From the NCBI RefSeq assembly GCF_028550435.1, contig NZ_JAQQKV010000002.1:1054001-1118000 (forward strand): DNA of 64,000 bases. Reading direction: 5' to 3'. The translations under genes were made by a program, and so were the position numbers. This document shows, in pieces, positions 19,503-27,637 of this stretch. Each line of letters starts with the position of its first letter. Within the stretch, counting starts at the first letter, position 1. Under the pieces are notes generated by a model. The model ran no database searches and had not been told where the DNA came from. It saw only the letters and a program-made list of their open reading frames with translations. Source of the DNA: Asticcacaulis machinosus. GTDB lineage: Bacteria > Pseudomonadota > Alphaproteobacteria > Caulobacterales > Caulobacteraceae.

Positions 19503-20771
19503 CTACTTGCTCCGCTTCTTGCCGCGTTTGCCGCCTTTGGGGCGGTTGAGGCGCACGACCTTATTGTCTTCATAGGTCTCAAAGACGCTGCGCGGGGTGG
19601 CGATATGGCGCGGGCCAAGGCCGAACAGTGAGGCCATCGGCGCATCGTCCATGAATACCGTATCGGTTTGGCCATAGCCGTTAAAGCCGGTCGCCATAGC
19701 CACGCCGTAAGCGCCCAGCATCCCGATTTCGATATAGTCGCCTTCGCGCACATCGGCCGGCAGCCAGAACGGCCCCGGCATGTGGTCGATGGAATCGCAG
19801 GTCGGGCCATAGAAACGGAACGGGCGCAGTTCGCCTTCGGCGTCAGTGCCATCCGCGCGCACCAGCTTGACCGGGAAAGGCCATTTGGCATGGGTAGCGT
19901 CAAACAGTGTGCCGTAGGAGCCGTCATTGAGGTACAGCGCATCACCTTTGCGCAACTCAACGCGCGTTAGCACCGAGGTCGATTCCGCCACCAGCGAGCG
20001 ACCGGGTTCGGCCCACAGTTCCGTCGTTTCGTGGACCTTCATGTCTTCAAAGGCGCGGTCGATGACATCCATATATTCGGCCAGAGACGGCGGCACCATG
20101 CCAGGATAAACCGACGGGAAGCCGCCGCCGACATCGACGATATCAGCAAACACGCCGGCGCGCACCAGTGAGCGCGATGCGGCGGACATGGCGGCCGCAT
20201 AGGCGGTCGGGCGCATACACTGTGAGCCGACATGGAAAGAGATACCCATCAGATCCTGCGTGGCCTGACGCGCGGCCAGCAACAAAGCCGGGGCCTCATG
20301 GGCCTGAGCGCCGAACTTATTGGTCAGTGGCAGGTTCGAGCCTTCGCCAGAGGTCGCCAGACGCACGATCAGGTTCAGATCCTTGGCATTGCCGGTAGCG
20401 TCCTGAATCTTGCGCAGTTCATCATGAGTATCGAGGCTGAAGGTGCGCACGCCGTAATCAAAATAGGCGCGGGTAATGGCCGACCGGCTCTTGACCGGGT
20501 GCATGAAGGCGAGGCGTGCTTCGGGAGCAAGGGAGCGCACCAGTTCGACTTCGCCTAATGAGGCCACATCGAACGACGATATCCCCGCATCGCGCAGGGT
20601 TTCAATTACCCATGCGGATGGATTTGCCTTAACGGCGTAAAAGACATCGCCTTTAAAATTTGCCTGAAACCATTGGGCCGCGACGGAAACGGCAGCGCGT
20701 CGCACCATAGCGACGGGACGTTCCGGAGACTGCTTGCGGACCAGGTCCAGGGCCGTAGGGAAGATTTCCAT
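19503..20771 (-). CDS. Type III (alanine-racemase fold) ornithine decarboxylase-family enzyme
   Basis: A PLP enzyme of about 422 residues. The PLP lysine is in VFYAVKANPS (about residue 47), with HVGSQC, the glycine-rich VDVGGGFPSVYPG, the phosphate-binding EPGRSLVAE, and GPTCDSID holding the catalytic cysteine contributed to the partner subunit of the dimer. This fits group IV ornithine or ornithine/lysine decarboxylases that make putrescine. The C-terminal tail is Lys/Arg-rich (KGGKRGKKRSK). The start is set at the ATG (20771); the frame also opens with GTG at 20780. A speF-type structured leader lies upstream, and a deoxyhypusine-synthase-like gene follows on the same strand. Confidence 0.93.
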   Translation of the reverse strand: MEIFPTALDLVRKQSPERPVAMVRRAAVSVAAQWFQANFKGDVFYAVKANPSAWVIETLRDAGISSFDVASLGEVELVRSLAPEARLAFMHPVKSRSAITRAYFDYGVRTFSLDTHDELRKIQDATGNAKDLNLIVRLATSGEGSNLPLTNKFGAQAHEAPALLLAARQATQDLMGISFHVGSQCMRPTAYAAAMSAASRSLVRAGVFADIVDVGGGFPSVYPGMVPPSLAEYMDVIDRAFEDMKVHETTELWAEPGRSLVAESTSVLTRVELRKGDALYLNDGSYGTLFDATHAKWPFPVKLVRADGTDAEGELRPFRFYGPTCDSIDHMPGPFWLPADVREGDYIEIGMLGAYGVAMATGFNGYGQTDTVFMDDAPMASLFGLGPRHIATPRSVFETYEDNKVVRLNRPKGGKRGKKRSK

Positions 20772-20809
20772 CCACCACACCCAAGATAAAAGTTAAACCC
20801 AGACCGACG

Positions 20810-20895
20810 TTAGCAGAGTGTTTCTCTAGCCTCATGACCAGATGTCGCCATCTGACCCGCATGAGACCGCATGTTTCGGGGTCCGCCGGAAGCGC
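20810..20895 (-). promoter_or_regulatory. speF-type leader RNA upstream of the decarboxylase gene
   Basis: On the minus strand the leader holds a nested stem: CTCATG (20865-20860) pairs with CATGAG (20836-20831), enclosing CAGATG-GCGA-CATCTG (20854-20839). A GCATG sequence just before competes for the same pairing. An element of this kind, upstream of ornithine decarboxylase genes in alphaproteobacteria, has been described as the speF motif. I match it from memory and position, not from a covariance search. It probably regulates decarboxylase expression. The remainder of the gap up to 21153 is AT-rich around 20930-20970 and holds no other element I recognise. Confidence 0.65.
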
Positions 20896-21153
20896 GGAAT
20901 ATATAGATATAGGCCCCGGTGTAAAGGCCTGAATTATGAAGTTTAATATAACGAAGTTATTAAATTAACCCTATGATCTGCTTTTGAAAGTTTGCAGGTT
21001 TTGGTTTGGCTCCGTGACGCTTTTTGGCGGGCGTGACATACCGAAGTGGTTGCCAAATGTACAAAACTTGGGCAAGGGTAGGGACGTTAATCATTTGGTG
21101 ACGCTGTTGTTTGATCCGCAGCGTGGTTTTGCGTGAAATTTGGGGGTATAAAT

Positions 21154-21975
21154 ATGCCGCAGCCGCTGGTCGAGGTGAGCGCTGTCTCCAAAACCTATAC
21201 GATCAAGGCCGACGGTACCAAACCGCGCGGGGTGCTCAAAGCCCTCAACAATGTCTCCTTCACTATGGATAAGCCTGAACGGATCGCTCTGATCGGGCCA
21301 TCGGGTTCGGGCAAATCAACCCTGTTGCGTTCGATTGGCGGGTTGCTGATCGATGATGCCTCAAGCGGTGACATCAAGGTCATGGGGCAGGCGATCCAGT
21401 CCAAAGGTCGTCTGGCGCCCAATGTCCGTCAGGCGCGCATGAATCTCGGCATGATCGCGCAACAGTTTAATCTGGTCGGGCGCTTAAGCCTGTTTACCAA
21501 TGCAGCTCTGGGGCATCTGGGCAAGATGGGTGGCCTGCGTGGCTTCTTCGGACTGTGGTCAAAAGCTGAGAAAATGGCCGTTATGCGTGCCCTTGATCAT
21601 GTCGGGGTGGCTGCAAAAGCCAATCAACGCGCCAACACCTTATCCGGCGGTCAGCAGCAGCGCGGCGCCATTGCCCGCGCCATCGTGCAGGATGCCAAGG
21701 TCATTCTGGCCGATGAGCCTGTGGCCTCGCTTGATCCGGTGACGGCGCGCAAGGTCATGGAATTGCTGGTCAAGGTCAATACTGAAGATAAGGTCGGGGT
21801 GATCGTCACCCTGCATCAGGTTGACTATGCCAAACGCTATTGTGACCGGATACTGGCGCTCAAGGACGGGGTTATCGTCTATGATGGCCCGGCTAATGGC
21901 CTGAGCGGTGACACACTCAAAGATATCTACGGCGAAGAAATCGAAGACGCCTACTGGGAAGGAGCGGTATCCTGA
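21154..21975 (+). CDS. phnC: Phosphonate/phosphate-type ABC transporter ATP-binding protein
   Basis: A 273-residue ABC ATPase with Walker A GPSGSGKSTLLRS, signature LSGGQQQRGAIARAIV, Walker B VILADEPVASLDP, and the switch histidine in VIVTLHQVDYA. The NLVGRLSLFTNAALGHLG segment is typical of PhnC. It energises uptake of a phosphorus compound with PhnD and PhnE. I chose the ATG at 21154, with TGGGGGT as Shine-Dalgarno, over a GTG at 21133. Its stop overlaps the phnD start. No carbon-phosphorus lyase or phosphonatase genes are nearby, so the substrate could be phosphonate, phosphite or phosphate. Confidence 0.93.
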   Translation: MPQPLVEVSAVSKTYTIKADGTKPRGVLKALNNVSFTMDKPERIALIGPSGSGKSTLLRSIGGLLIDDASSGDIKVMGQAIQSKGRLAPNVRQARMNLGMIAQQFNLVGRLSLFTNAALGHLGKMGGLRGFFGLWSKAEKMAVMRALDHVGVAAKANQRANTLSGGQQQRGAIARAIVQDAKVILADEPVASLDPVTARKVMELLVKVNTEDKVGVIVTLHQVDYAKRYCDRILALKDGVIVYDGPANGLSGDTLKDIYGEEIEDAYWEGAVS

Positions 21976-23024
21976 TGCTGAAGCGCAAACATTTTATCTT
22001 GGGCGCGATGGCCGCTGTGGCAGGGGCAGGGTGGCTTGGCCTGTCGTCATGCTCAAAGCCCCAAGATGCCAAGGCTAACCCCGAAATCGCCTTCTCGGTG
22101 CTGTCGGTCGAAAAGGCGCAGGATCTTGAGAAACTGTGGACGCCACTGTTTGAGGATATGCGCAAGGAAACAGGCCTGAATATCCGCCCGTTCTATTCGT
22201 CGAACTACACGACCCTGATCGAAGGGATGCGTTTCAATCAGGTGCAGGCGGGCTGGTTCTCCAATGCCGCAGGGCTTGAGGCTATTCGCCGGGCCGAAGG
22301 CGAAGTGTTCGCCCATTCGACCTATCCTGACGGGGTCGAAGGCTATACCTCCGTCATCATTGTCCCCGCCAAATCGACGCTGACGGCGGAGCAACTGATT
22401 AAATGCGATAAGACGCTTAATTTCGGCATGGGCGATGTCAAATCGACCTCAGGCACCTTGGCGCCGCTGACCTATTTCTTTTTGCCTGCGGGCAAGGAGC
22501 CCAATACCTGCTTCAAGAATGTCCGCTCCGCCTCCCATCAGGCCAATATCGAAGCCGTGGCCGCCGGAGTGATCGATGCCGCGACCAATAATTCGACGGC
22601 GCTGTGGGAGCTTGAGGAAACCAATCCGGAAAAGTTTGCCAAGATCAAGGTGATCTGGAACTCGCCGGTACTGCCTAATGACGTGCTGATCTACCGTAAG
22701 GATCTTGATCCCGCTGCTAAGGAAAAGCTGCGCTCGTTTTTCCTGACCTATGGTACCGGCGAAGGGGCTGAGGCTGAGCGTCAGCGCGGGGTGCTGCGCG
22801 CCCTTTATTTTGGTAATTTCAAGCCCGATGACAACAATCACTTCATTCCGGTGCGTTTGATGGAGGCCACTCAGGCCCTTCAGCAGGCCAAAAACAGCGG
22901 CGATGCCGCGGCCGTTGAAAAGGCCCAGAAGGCCTATGATGACATCAAGGTCGAAGAAACCGCCTATCTGAAAAAGGCTCCGCCGGTGCAGGCCAAGGCG
23001 GATGCGTCCGCTTCGGCTGAGTAA
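21975..23024 (+). CDS. phnD: Phosphonate/phosphite-type substrate-binding lipoprotein
   Basis: A 349-residue periplasmic binding protein. The N terminus is a lipoprotein signal ending LGLSSC, so it is probably anchored in the membrane. SVEKAQDLEKLWTPLFEDM, PFYSSNYTTLIEGMRFNQV and the DVKSTSGTLAPLTYF phosphorus-binding loop match the PhnD family. It overlaps phnC by one base (TGATG coupling) and is followed after 10 bases by phnE. An Ala/Lys-rich tail of about 60 residues (QQAKNSGDAAAVEKAQKAY) follows the binding fold and is longer than in the shortest family members. Confidence 0.92.
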   Translation: MLKRKHFILGAMAAVAGAGWLGLSSCSKPQDAKANPEIAFSVLSVEKAQDLEKLWTPLFEDMRKETGLNIRPFYSSNYTTLIEGMRFNQVQAGWFSNAAGLEAIRRAEGEVFAHSTYPDGVEGYTSVIIVPAKSTLTAEQLIKCDKTLNFGMGDVKSTSGTLAPLTYFFLPAGKEPNTCFKNVRSASHQANIEAVAAGVIDAATNNSTALWELEETNPEKFAKIKVIWNSPVLPNDVLIYRKDLDPAAKEKLRSFFLTYGTGEGAEAERQRGVLRALYFGNFKPDDNNHFIPVRLMEATQALQQAKNSGDAAAVEKAQKAYDDIKVEETAYLKKAPPVQAKADASASAE

Positions 23025-23034
23025 AGAGCGTTTC

Positions 23035-23862
23035 ATGACCAAAACCGCCGCCTCAGATATGGCCACCCAAGATATAGCTTCACTGGCCCCGCCGACGACC
23101 TCGTTCGTGTCGCGCCTGATTACTTATGGCGGCTGGGCGATACTAATCATTCTGCTGGTGACCAGCTATAAAGCCGTCGAGATGGGCAATATCTCGCGGC
23201 TGGTCGAAAAGTGGGGCAATACCCAGTCGGTGCTGGCCGAATATATGCACCCCAATTTTTCGGACTGGCGCAACTATGTCGACAAGATGTGGCTGACGAT
23301 CCAGATCGCCATCTGGGGCACGGTTTTATCAGTCATTATGGCTATTCCTCTCAGCTTGCTCTGTGCGTCGAACATCGCGCCGCAATGGATTGTGCAGATC
23401 GCCCGTCGCCTGATGGACATATTGCGTTCGGTCAATGAACTGGTCATGGGGACCCTGTTTCTGGTGGCCGTTGGGCTTGGGCCTCTGCCGGGTGTGCTGG
23501 CGTTGGCCCTGCATAATACCGGCGTTCTGGCCAAGCTGTTTTCTGAAGCGGTCGAAGCCATCGACGTCGCCCCGGTCGAAGGCGTGCGTGCCACCGGTGG
23601 CAACCGTTTGCATGAAATCGTCTGGGGGGTGTTTCCGCAAGTGGCACCGCTATGGACCTCGTTTGCGCTTTACCGGTTTGAATCGAGTGCGCGCTCGGCG
23701 ACCGTGCTGGGCCTGATCGGGGCGGGCGGTATCGGTCAGGTGCTGTTTGATAATCTCAACAGCTTTGACTATGCCCGCACCTCAGCGATTGCGATTGTCA
23801 TTGTGGTGGCAGTGACGGCCATCGACTTCTTGTCGCAGGCCATTCGTAAGCGGTTACTGTAA
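23035..23862 (+). CDS. phnE: Phosphonate/phosphate ABC transporter permease
   Basis: A 275-residue inner-membrane permease with about six hydrophobic segments. The cytoplasmic coupling loop EGVRATGGNRLHEIVWGVFP contains the EAA-like motif, and RSVNELVMGTLFLVAVGLGP is characteristic of PhnE. It forms the channel with PhnC and PhnD. I chose the ATG at 23035 after an AAAGAG ribosome site; a codon at 23002 lies inside phnD and is less likely. It is the last gene of the three-gene operon. There is a gap of about 100 bases with a PHO-like box before pstS. Confidence 0.93.
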   Translation: MTKTAASDMATQDIASLAPPTTSFVSRLITYGGWAILIILLVTSYKAVEMGNISRLVEKWGNTQSVLAEYMHPNFSDWRNYVDKMWLTIQIAIWGTVLSVIMAIPLSLLCASNIAPQWIVQIARRLMDILRSVNELVMGTLFLVAVGLGPLPGVLALALHNTGVLAKLFSEAVEAIDVAPVEGVRATGGNRLHEIVWGVFPQVAPLWTSFALYRFESSARSATVLGLIGAGGIGQVLFDNLNSFDYARTSAIAIVIVVAVTAIDFLSQAIRKRLL

Positions 23863-23903
23863 ATTCTCCGAAGGCGGACAAAATGCGGCGCGAGGCATAT
23901 TCA

Positions 23904-23921
23904 AATTCATAGAATTGTCAT
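23904..23921 (+). promoter_or_regulatory. PHO-box-like site upstream of the first pstS
   Basis: AATTCAT-AGAA-TTGTCAT: two half-sites 11 bases apart, as expected for PhoB binding (consensus CTGTCAT repeated every 11 bases). The downstream half matches 6 of 7, the upstream 4 of 7. It lies 40-57 bases before the pstS start. Confidence 0.6.
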
Positions 23922-23960
23922 ATAGGCGGGTTAAAACCCTCCGACATCAGGAGAATTTCC

Positions 23961-25007
23961 ATGAAAAAGATTATTGTGGCCGCTGCCGCCTTGGCTGTGT
24001 TCGCCGTTGCCGGTTCAGTTTCGGCTCAGGCGTCACGCGATTATGTCTGGGCCGCCGGTTCATCAACCGTGTTCCCGTTCACCACCCGCGTCGCTGAAAA
24101 CTATGCCCGCAAATCAGGCGCTAAGGCCCCTAAGGTGGAATCTTTGGGTACCGGCGGTGGTTTCAAAGCTTTCTGCGCCGGCATCGGTGCCGGTACGCCG
24201 GATATCGCTAACGCCTCGCGCCCGATGAAGAAGTCGGAATTCGACGCCTGTAAAGCCAAGGGCGTTAACGACATTCTGGAAATCAAGATCGGCTATGACG
24301 GCATCGTTATCGCGACCGACAAAAAGGGCAAAGACTATAATTTCCGCGATGTCGATTTCTATCTGGCCCTGTCCAAGGATGTGCTGCGCTACGGCCAGTA
24401 CGTAAAGAACCCCTATAAGGGCTGGCATCAGGTCAATCCGAACCTGCCCAAGAGCAAGATCCTGATGTACGGGCCGCCGACCACTTCCGGTACCCGTGAT
24501 TCCTGGAACGAACTGGCGCTTGAGGCCGGGGCATCCAAGTTCCCGGCCCTTAAGGCGTTGAAGGAAAAAGACGAGAAGGCCTTTAAAGCCCGCGCCGCCA
24601 CCGTGCGCGAAGATGGCCTGTGGGTTGATTCCGGTGAAAACGACAATGCCATCGTCGGCACCCTGACCAAGACGCCGGGCGCTTTGGGCGTATTCGGTTA
24701 TTCCTTCTATGAAGAAAACATGGATAAGGTAAAGGTGGCCACCATTAACGGTGTGGCGCCGACCCCTGAAAACATCGCTACCGGCAAGTACCCGGTGTCG
24801 CGTTCGCTCTATATCTACGTCAAAAAGGCTCACATCGGCGTCACGCCGGGGCTTGATGCGTTTATCAATGAGTATGTCTCCGATGCAGCGACGGGCAAGG
24901 GCGGTTATCTGCAACAGCGTGGTTTGATCCCGCTGCCGGTCGCCGAACATGCGGCCATCAAGGGCGGCATCAAGACCTTGAAGCCGATGGCGCGTCCGAA
25001 GTCGTAA
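23961..25007 (+). CDS. PstS-type phosphate-binding periplasmic protein (copy 1)
   Basis: A 348-residue secreted protein. The signal peptide ends near SVSAQA (about 1-24), followed by VWAAGSSTVFPFTTRVAENY, the phosphate-binding P-loop-like AGSST. GYDGIVIA, GPPTTSGTRDSWNEL and GVFGYSFYEEN are conserved PBP-like features of PstS. It captures phosphate for an ABC importer, but no pstCAB genes are in the window. GGAGAATT precedes the ATG. A terminator and a second, clearly paralogous gene follow, so this is a tandem duplication next to phnCDE. Confidence 0.92.
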   Translation: MKKIIVAAAALAVFAVAGSVSAQASRDYVWAAGSSTVFPFTTRVAENYARKSGAKAPKVESLGTGGGFKAFCAGIGAGTPDIANASRPMKKSEFDACKAKGVNDILEIKIGYDGIVIATDKKGKDYNFRDVDFYLALSKDVLRYGQYVKNPYKGWHQVNPNLPKSKILMYGPPTTSGTRDSWNELALEAGASKFPALKALKEKDEKAFKARAATVREDGLWVDSGENDNAIVGTLTKTPGALGVFGYSFYEENMDKVKVATINGVAPTPENIATGKYPVSRSLYIYVKKAHIGVTPGLDAFINEYVSDAATGKGGYLQQRGLIPLPVAEHAAIKGGIKTLKPMARPKS

Positions 25008-25028
25008 GCGCAAGCTTGGGTTGAAAAT

Positions 25029-25067
25029 GAAAGCCGTCCCTGCCTCGTGGTGGGGGCGGCTTTTTTC
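25029..25067 (+). terminator. Intrinsic terminator after the first pstS
   Basis: AAAGCCGTCCC pairs with GGGGGCGGCTTT around an 11-base loop and is followed by a T run. Confidence 0.85.
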
Positions 25068-25079
25068 TGTGACTGGTTT

Positions 25080-25097
25080 TTGTCACGAAACTGTCAT
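25080..25097 (+). promoter_or_regulatory. PHO box upstream of the second pstS
   Basis: TTGTCAC-GAAA-CTGTCAT: 5 of 7 and 7 of 7 matches to the PhoB half-site with exact 11-base periodicity. It ends 33 bases before the chosen start and so would sit in the promoter. This argues against earlier in-frame starts at 25047 or 25098. Confidence 0.75.
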
Positions 25098-25130
25098 ATG
25101 AAGCGGCCTCACTCACGGAACCGCTGTCCT

Positions 25131-26183
25131 ATGTATATGCCGCTTTTGTCTCTCTGTGTTGCCGCTCTTATCGCTATGTCGCCCCTTTCGGCTTCTGCAC
25201 AGATGCAGCGCGACTATGTGTGGGCGGCCGGGTCATCTACCGTGTTTCCATTTGCGACGCGCGTGGCTGAATACTACATGCGCAAATATGGCACTAAGGC
25301 GCCTAAGATCGAATCGCTAGGCACCGGCGGCGGCATCAAGCTGTTCTGTTCAGGTTTGGGCGGCAGTACCCCTGACGTTGCCAATGCGTCCCGGCCCATG
25401 AAGCCATCTGAGTACGAGATGTGCCAAAAGAACGGCGTTGGGGAGATTATCGAACTTCAGATTGGCTATGACGGTGTCGTCATAGCCATGAACAAGCAAA
25501 ACCCGGATTATGATTTCCGGCTGGATATGCTTTATCTGGCCCTGTCCAAAGATGTGCTGCGGTACGGGGCCTTCGATCCCAACCCCTATGTGCGCTGGAG
25601 CCAGATTTCGGCCGGATTACCAGACCGCAAAATACTGGTGTACGGCCCGCCGTCGACCTCCGGCACGCGTGATGCCTTTGTGGAACTGGGCATGGAAAGT
25701 GGCGGGGCGGCCTATCCGCTGCTGAGGGATATTAAGACCCGCAATGAAAAGCGTTTCAAGCAACTGACCGGTTCGATCCGCGAAGATGGGCGCTACGTCA
25801 ACGCCGGCGAAAACGACAATGCGACCTTAAGTGTGCTGACCAAGACGCCGGATTCGCTCGGTGTATTCGGCTATTCCTTTTATGAGGAAAATAAGGACAA
25901 GGTGAAGGTCGCCAAAATCGACGGTGTTATGCCGACGCCAGCGGACATCGCGTCCGGGCGATACCCCCTGGCGAGGTCCTTGTTTATATACGTTAAGAAA
26001 GCCCACCTGAGCTTTGTGCCGGGTCTCGAAGGCTATATGAACGAGTTTGTGTCCGATGCGGCCGCTGGTAAGGGCGGTTATCTCAAAGGTCGCGGACTCA
26101 TCGCGCTGGATGACAAACTACATGATCAGGTCAAGCTGGCCGCCCGCACTCAGGTCGTGATGAGCCCGCCCGATGCGCATTAA
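25131..26183 (+). CDS. PstS-type phosphate-binding periplasmic protein (copy 2)
   Basis: A protein of about 350 residues, similar to the preceding PstS over its whole length (shared blocks include YVWAAGSSTVFPF, LALSKDVLRYG, GENDNA, LGVFGYSFYEEN and VSDAA-GKGGYL). A signal peptide ends near PLSASAQ. The start is placed at 25131 because the PHO box ends at 25097, and a transcript driven from that box should begin after it. It has its own promoter region and sits behind a terminator, so the two pstS genes are separate units that may respond at different phosphate levels. Confidence 0.9.
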   Translation: MYMPLLSLCVAALIAMSPLSASAQMQRDYVWAAGSSTVFPFATRVAEYYMRKYGTKAPKIESLGTGGGIKLFCSGLGGSTPDVANASRPMKPSEYEMCQKNGVGEIIELQIGYDGVVIAMNKQNPDYDFRLDMLYLALSKDVLRYGAFDPNPYVRWSQISAGLPDRKILVYGPPSTSGTRDAFVELGMESGGAAYPLLRDIKTRNEKRFKQLTGSIREDGRYVNAGENDNATLSVLTKTPDSLGVFGYSFYEENKDKVKVAKIDGVMPTPADIASGRYPLARSLFIYVKKAHLSFVPGLEGYMNEFVSDAAAGKGGYLKGRGLIALDDKLHDQVKLAARTQVVMSPPDAH

Positions 26184-26242
26184 AATTGACGCGCATCTTT
26201 TTCCAAAAACCGCTTACGCTTTTTGGGATGCGCTGAAGCGTT

Positions 26243-27337
26243 TTAAGCTGTCTTTCGCCGTTTGCGGATCGGGTTAAGCGCCTTAAGACGGGTCCAGATT
26301 CGGGCTTTTTCCGGCTGGGGCAGGGGCTGGAGATTGCGCACAAACTCTTCGGCGCAGGCTCGCCACGAGAATTTCTCGGCATAGGCGCGCACGTCTTTCG
26401 GATCGAGCGTTAACGCCTCTTCGATGGCGATTTTCAGGTCGTCATTGATAACGCCAGCATTTGAGCCCGGAATGATGTCGATGGGGCCGTGGGCCGGGAA
26501 AGCCGCGACTGGCGTGCCGGTCGCCATAGCCTCTAGAATCACCAGTCCGAACGTGTCGGTAAGCGACGGGAACACAAACACATCAGCATCGGCATAGGAC
26601 CGCGCCAGCTCGTCGCCAAAACGCGGGCCGGTAAAGACAGTCTTTGGGTACTTAACCTTAAGCTCTTCAAGTTGCGGGCCGCCGCCGACAATCACCTTGG
26701 TGCCGGGGACATCGAGCGACAAAAAGGCTTCGATGTTCTTTTCAACCGCCACGCGCCCGACATAGGCCATGATCGGGCGGGGCAGGTCATGATAAATCGG
26801 CTCAAGGTCAGGGCGGAACATGACGGTATCGACACCGCGCGTCCACGGAGAGACATTTTTGATGCCGTGGGCCTCAAGGTCTTTTTGCAAGGTCGGTGTT
26901 GCCACCATGACCCGGCCTGACGGTTTATGGAACCAGCGCATATAGGCATAGCCGACACTGAGCGGCAGCGGCAGGCGGGCGGAGACATATTCCGGGAATT
27001 TGGTGTGATAGCTGGTGGTGAACGGCAGGCCCCATTCCACGCACACCCGGCGCGCAGCAAGCCCTACCGGCCCTTCGGTGGCGATGTGAACGGCATCTGG
27101 GGCGTACATCAGGATGCGCTCGCGCACCTCTTCGTAACAGCCGAGCGCCAGCTTGACTTCTTTGTAATCAGGCCAGGAAACGGTCTTGAACTCATTATAT
27201 TGAATGATTTCAAAGTCATGACCCAGAGCGCGGCATTCATCCAGCGTGCGCTTCAATGTGGTCACGACCCCGTTGACCTGAGGTTCCCACGCATCGGTGG
27301 CCAGCAAGATACGCAAGGCTTTAAGCTTCCCTCTCAC
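26243..27337 (-). CDS. GT4-family glycosyltransferase
   Basis: A 364-residue GT-B fold enzyme. The N-terminal ATDAWEPQVNGVVTTL and TSYHTKFPEYV belong to the acceptor domain. The C-terminal domain has the donor-site E-x7-E motif in FPSLTDTFGLVILEAMATG. The pattern resembles MgtA-type mannosyl- or glucosyl-transferases that act on lipid acceptors at the membrane, but the sugar cannot be deduced. It runs leftward and converges on the second pstS. The 300-base divergent gap to the TetR gene probably holds its promoter. Confidence 0.87.
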   Translation of the reverse strand: MRGKLKALRILLATDAWEPQVNGVVTTLKRTLDECRALGHDFEIIQYNEFKTVSWPDYKEVKLALGCYEEVRERILMYAPDAVHIATEGPVGLAARRVCVEWGLPFTTSYHTKFPEYVSARLPLPLSVGYAYMRWFHKPSGRVMVATPTLQKDLEAHGIKNVSPWTRGVDTVMFRPDLEPIYHDLPRPIMAYVGRVAVEKNIEAFLSLDVPGTKVIVGGGPQLEELKVKYPKTVFTGPRFGDELARSYADADVFVFPSLTDTFGLVILEAMATGTPVAAFPAHGPIDIIPGSNAGVINDDLKIAIEEALTLDPKDVRAYAEKFSWRACAEEFVRNLQPLPQPEKARIWTRLKALNPIRKRRKTA

Positions 27338-27552
27338 CTGAAATGAACGCGCCGGCGAACATCAATTTCACATGCAACATCACAGCTAACCATCCTATAG
27401 CTTAAGATGATCCGCTATGTCAGAGTTATTTCTCATATTTACGACATAGGGTAGACTGAAAATGCGGATAAAGCGGCACTTGCGTGTGAATTTGTTGAAA
27501 TGCAAGCTTGCCACACCGCGCAAATGCCTTAATTAGAAAGGATAAGCCAAGG

Positions 27553-27597
27553 TTTGCACTGCACAATACGCAAATTTAGCCGCACTGTCGGTATAAT
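27553..27597 (+). promoter_or_regulatory. Possible promoter and operator of the TetR gene
   Basis: A TATAAT hexamer (27592-27597) lies 41 bases before the TetR-family start. Just upstream is an interrupted inverted repeat, TTTGCA...CGCAAA (27553-27574), that would cover the -35 region. TetR regulators often repress themselves through such sites. This is a guess from position. Nothing else recognisable lies in 27338-27637. Confidence 0.35.
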
Positions 27598-27637
27598 GTG
27601 GTACAAGCCCTAAAGAAAGTTGTTTCAAAGACCTGCC

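Noticed and set aside
21000-21060. PHO box upstream of phnC from two GTGAC sequences
   Set aside because: The two sequences are 19 bases apart, not 11 or 22, and lack the CTGTCAT-type core.
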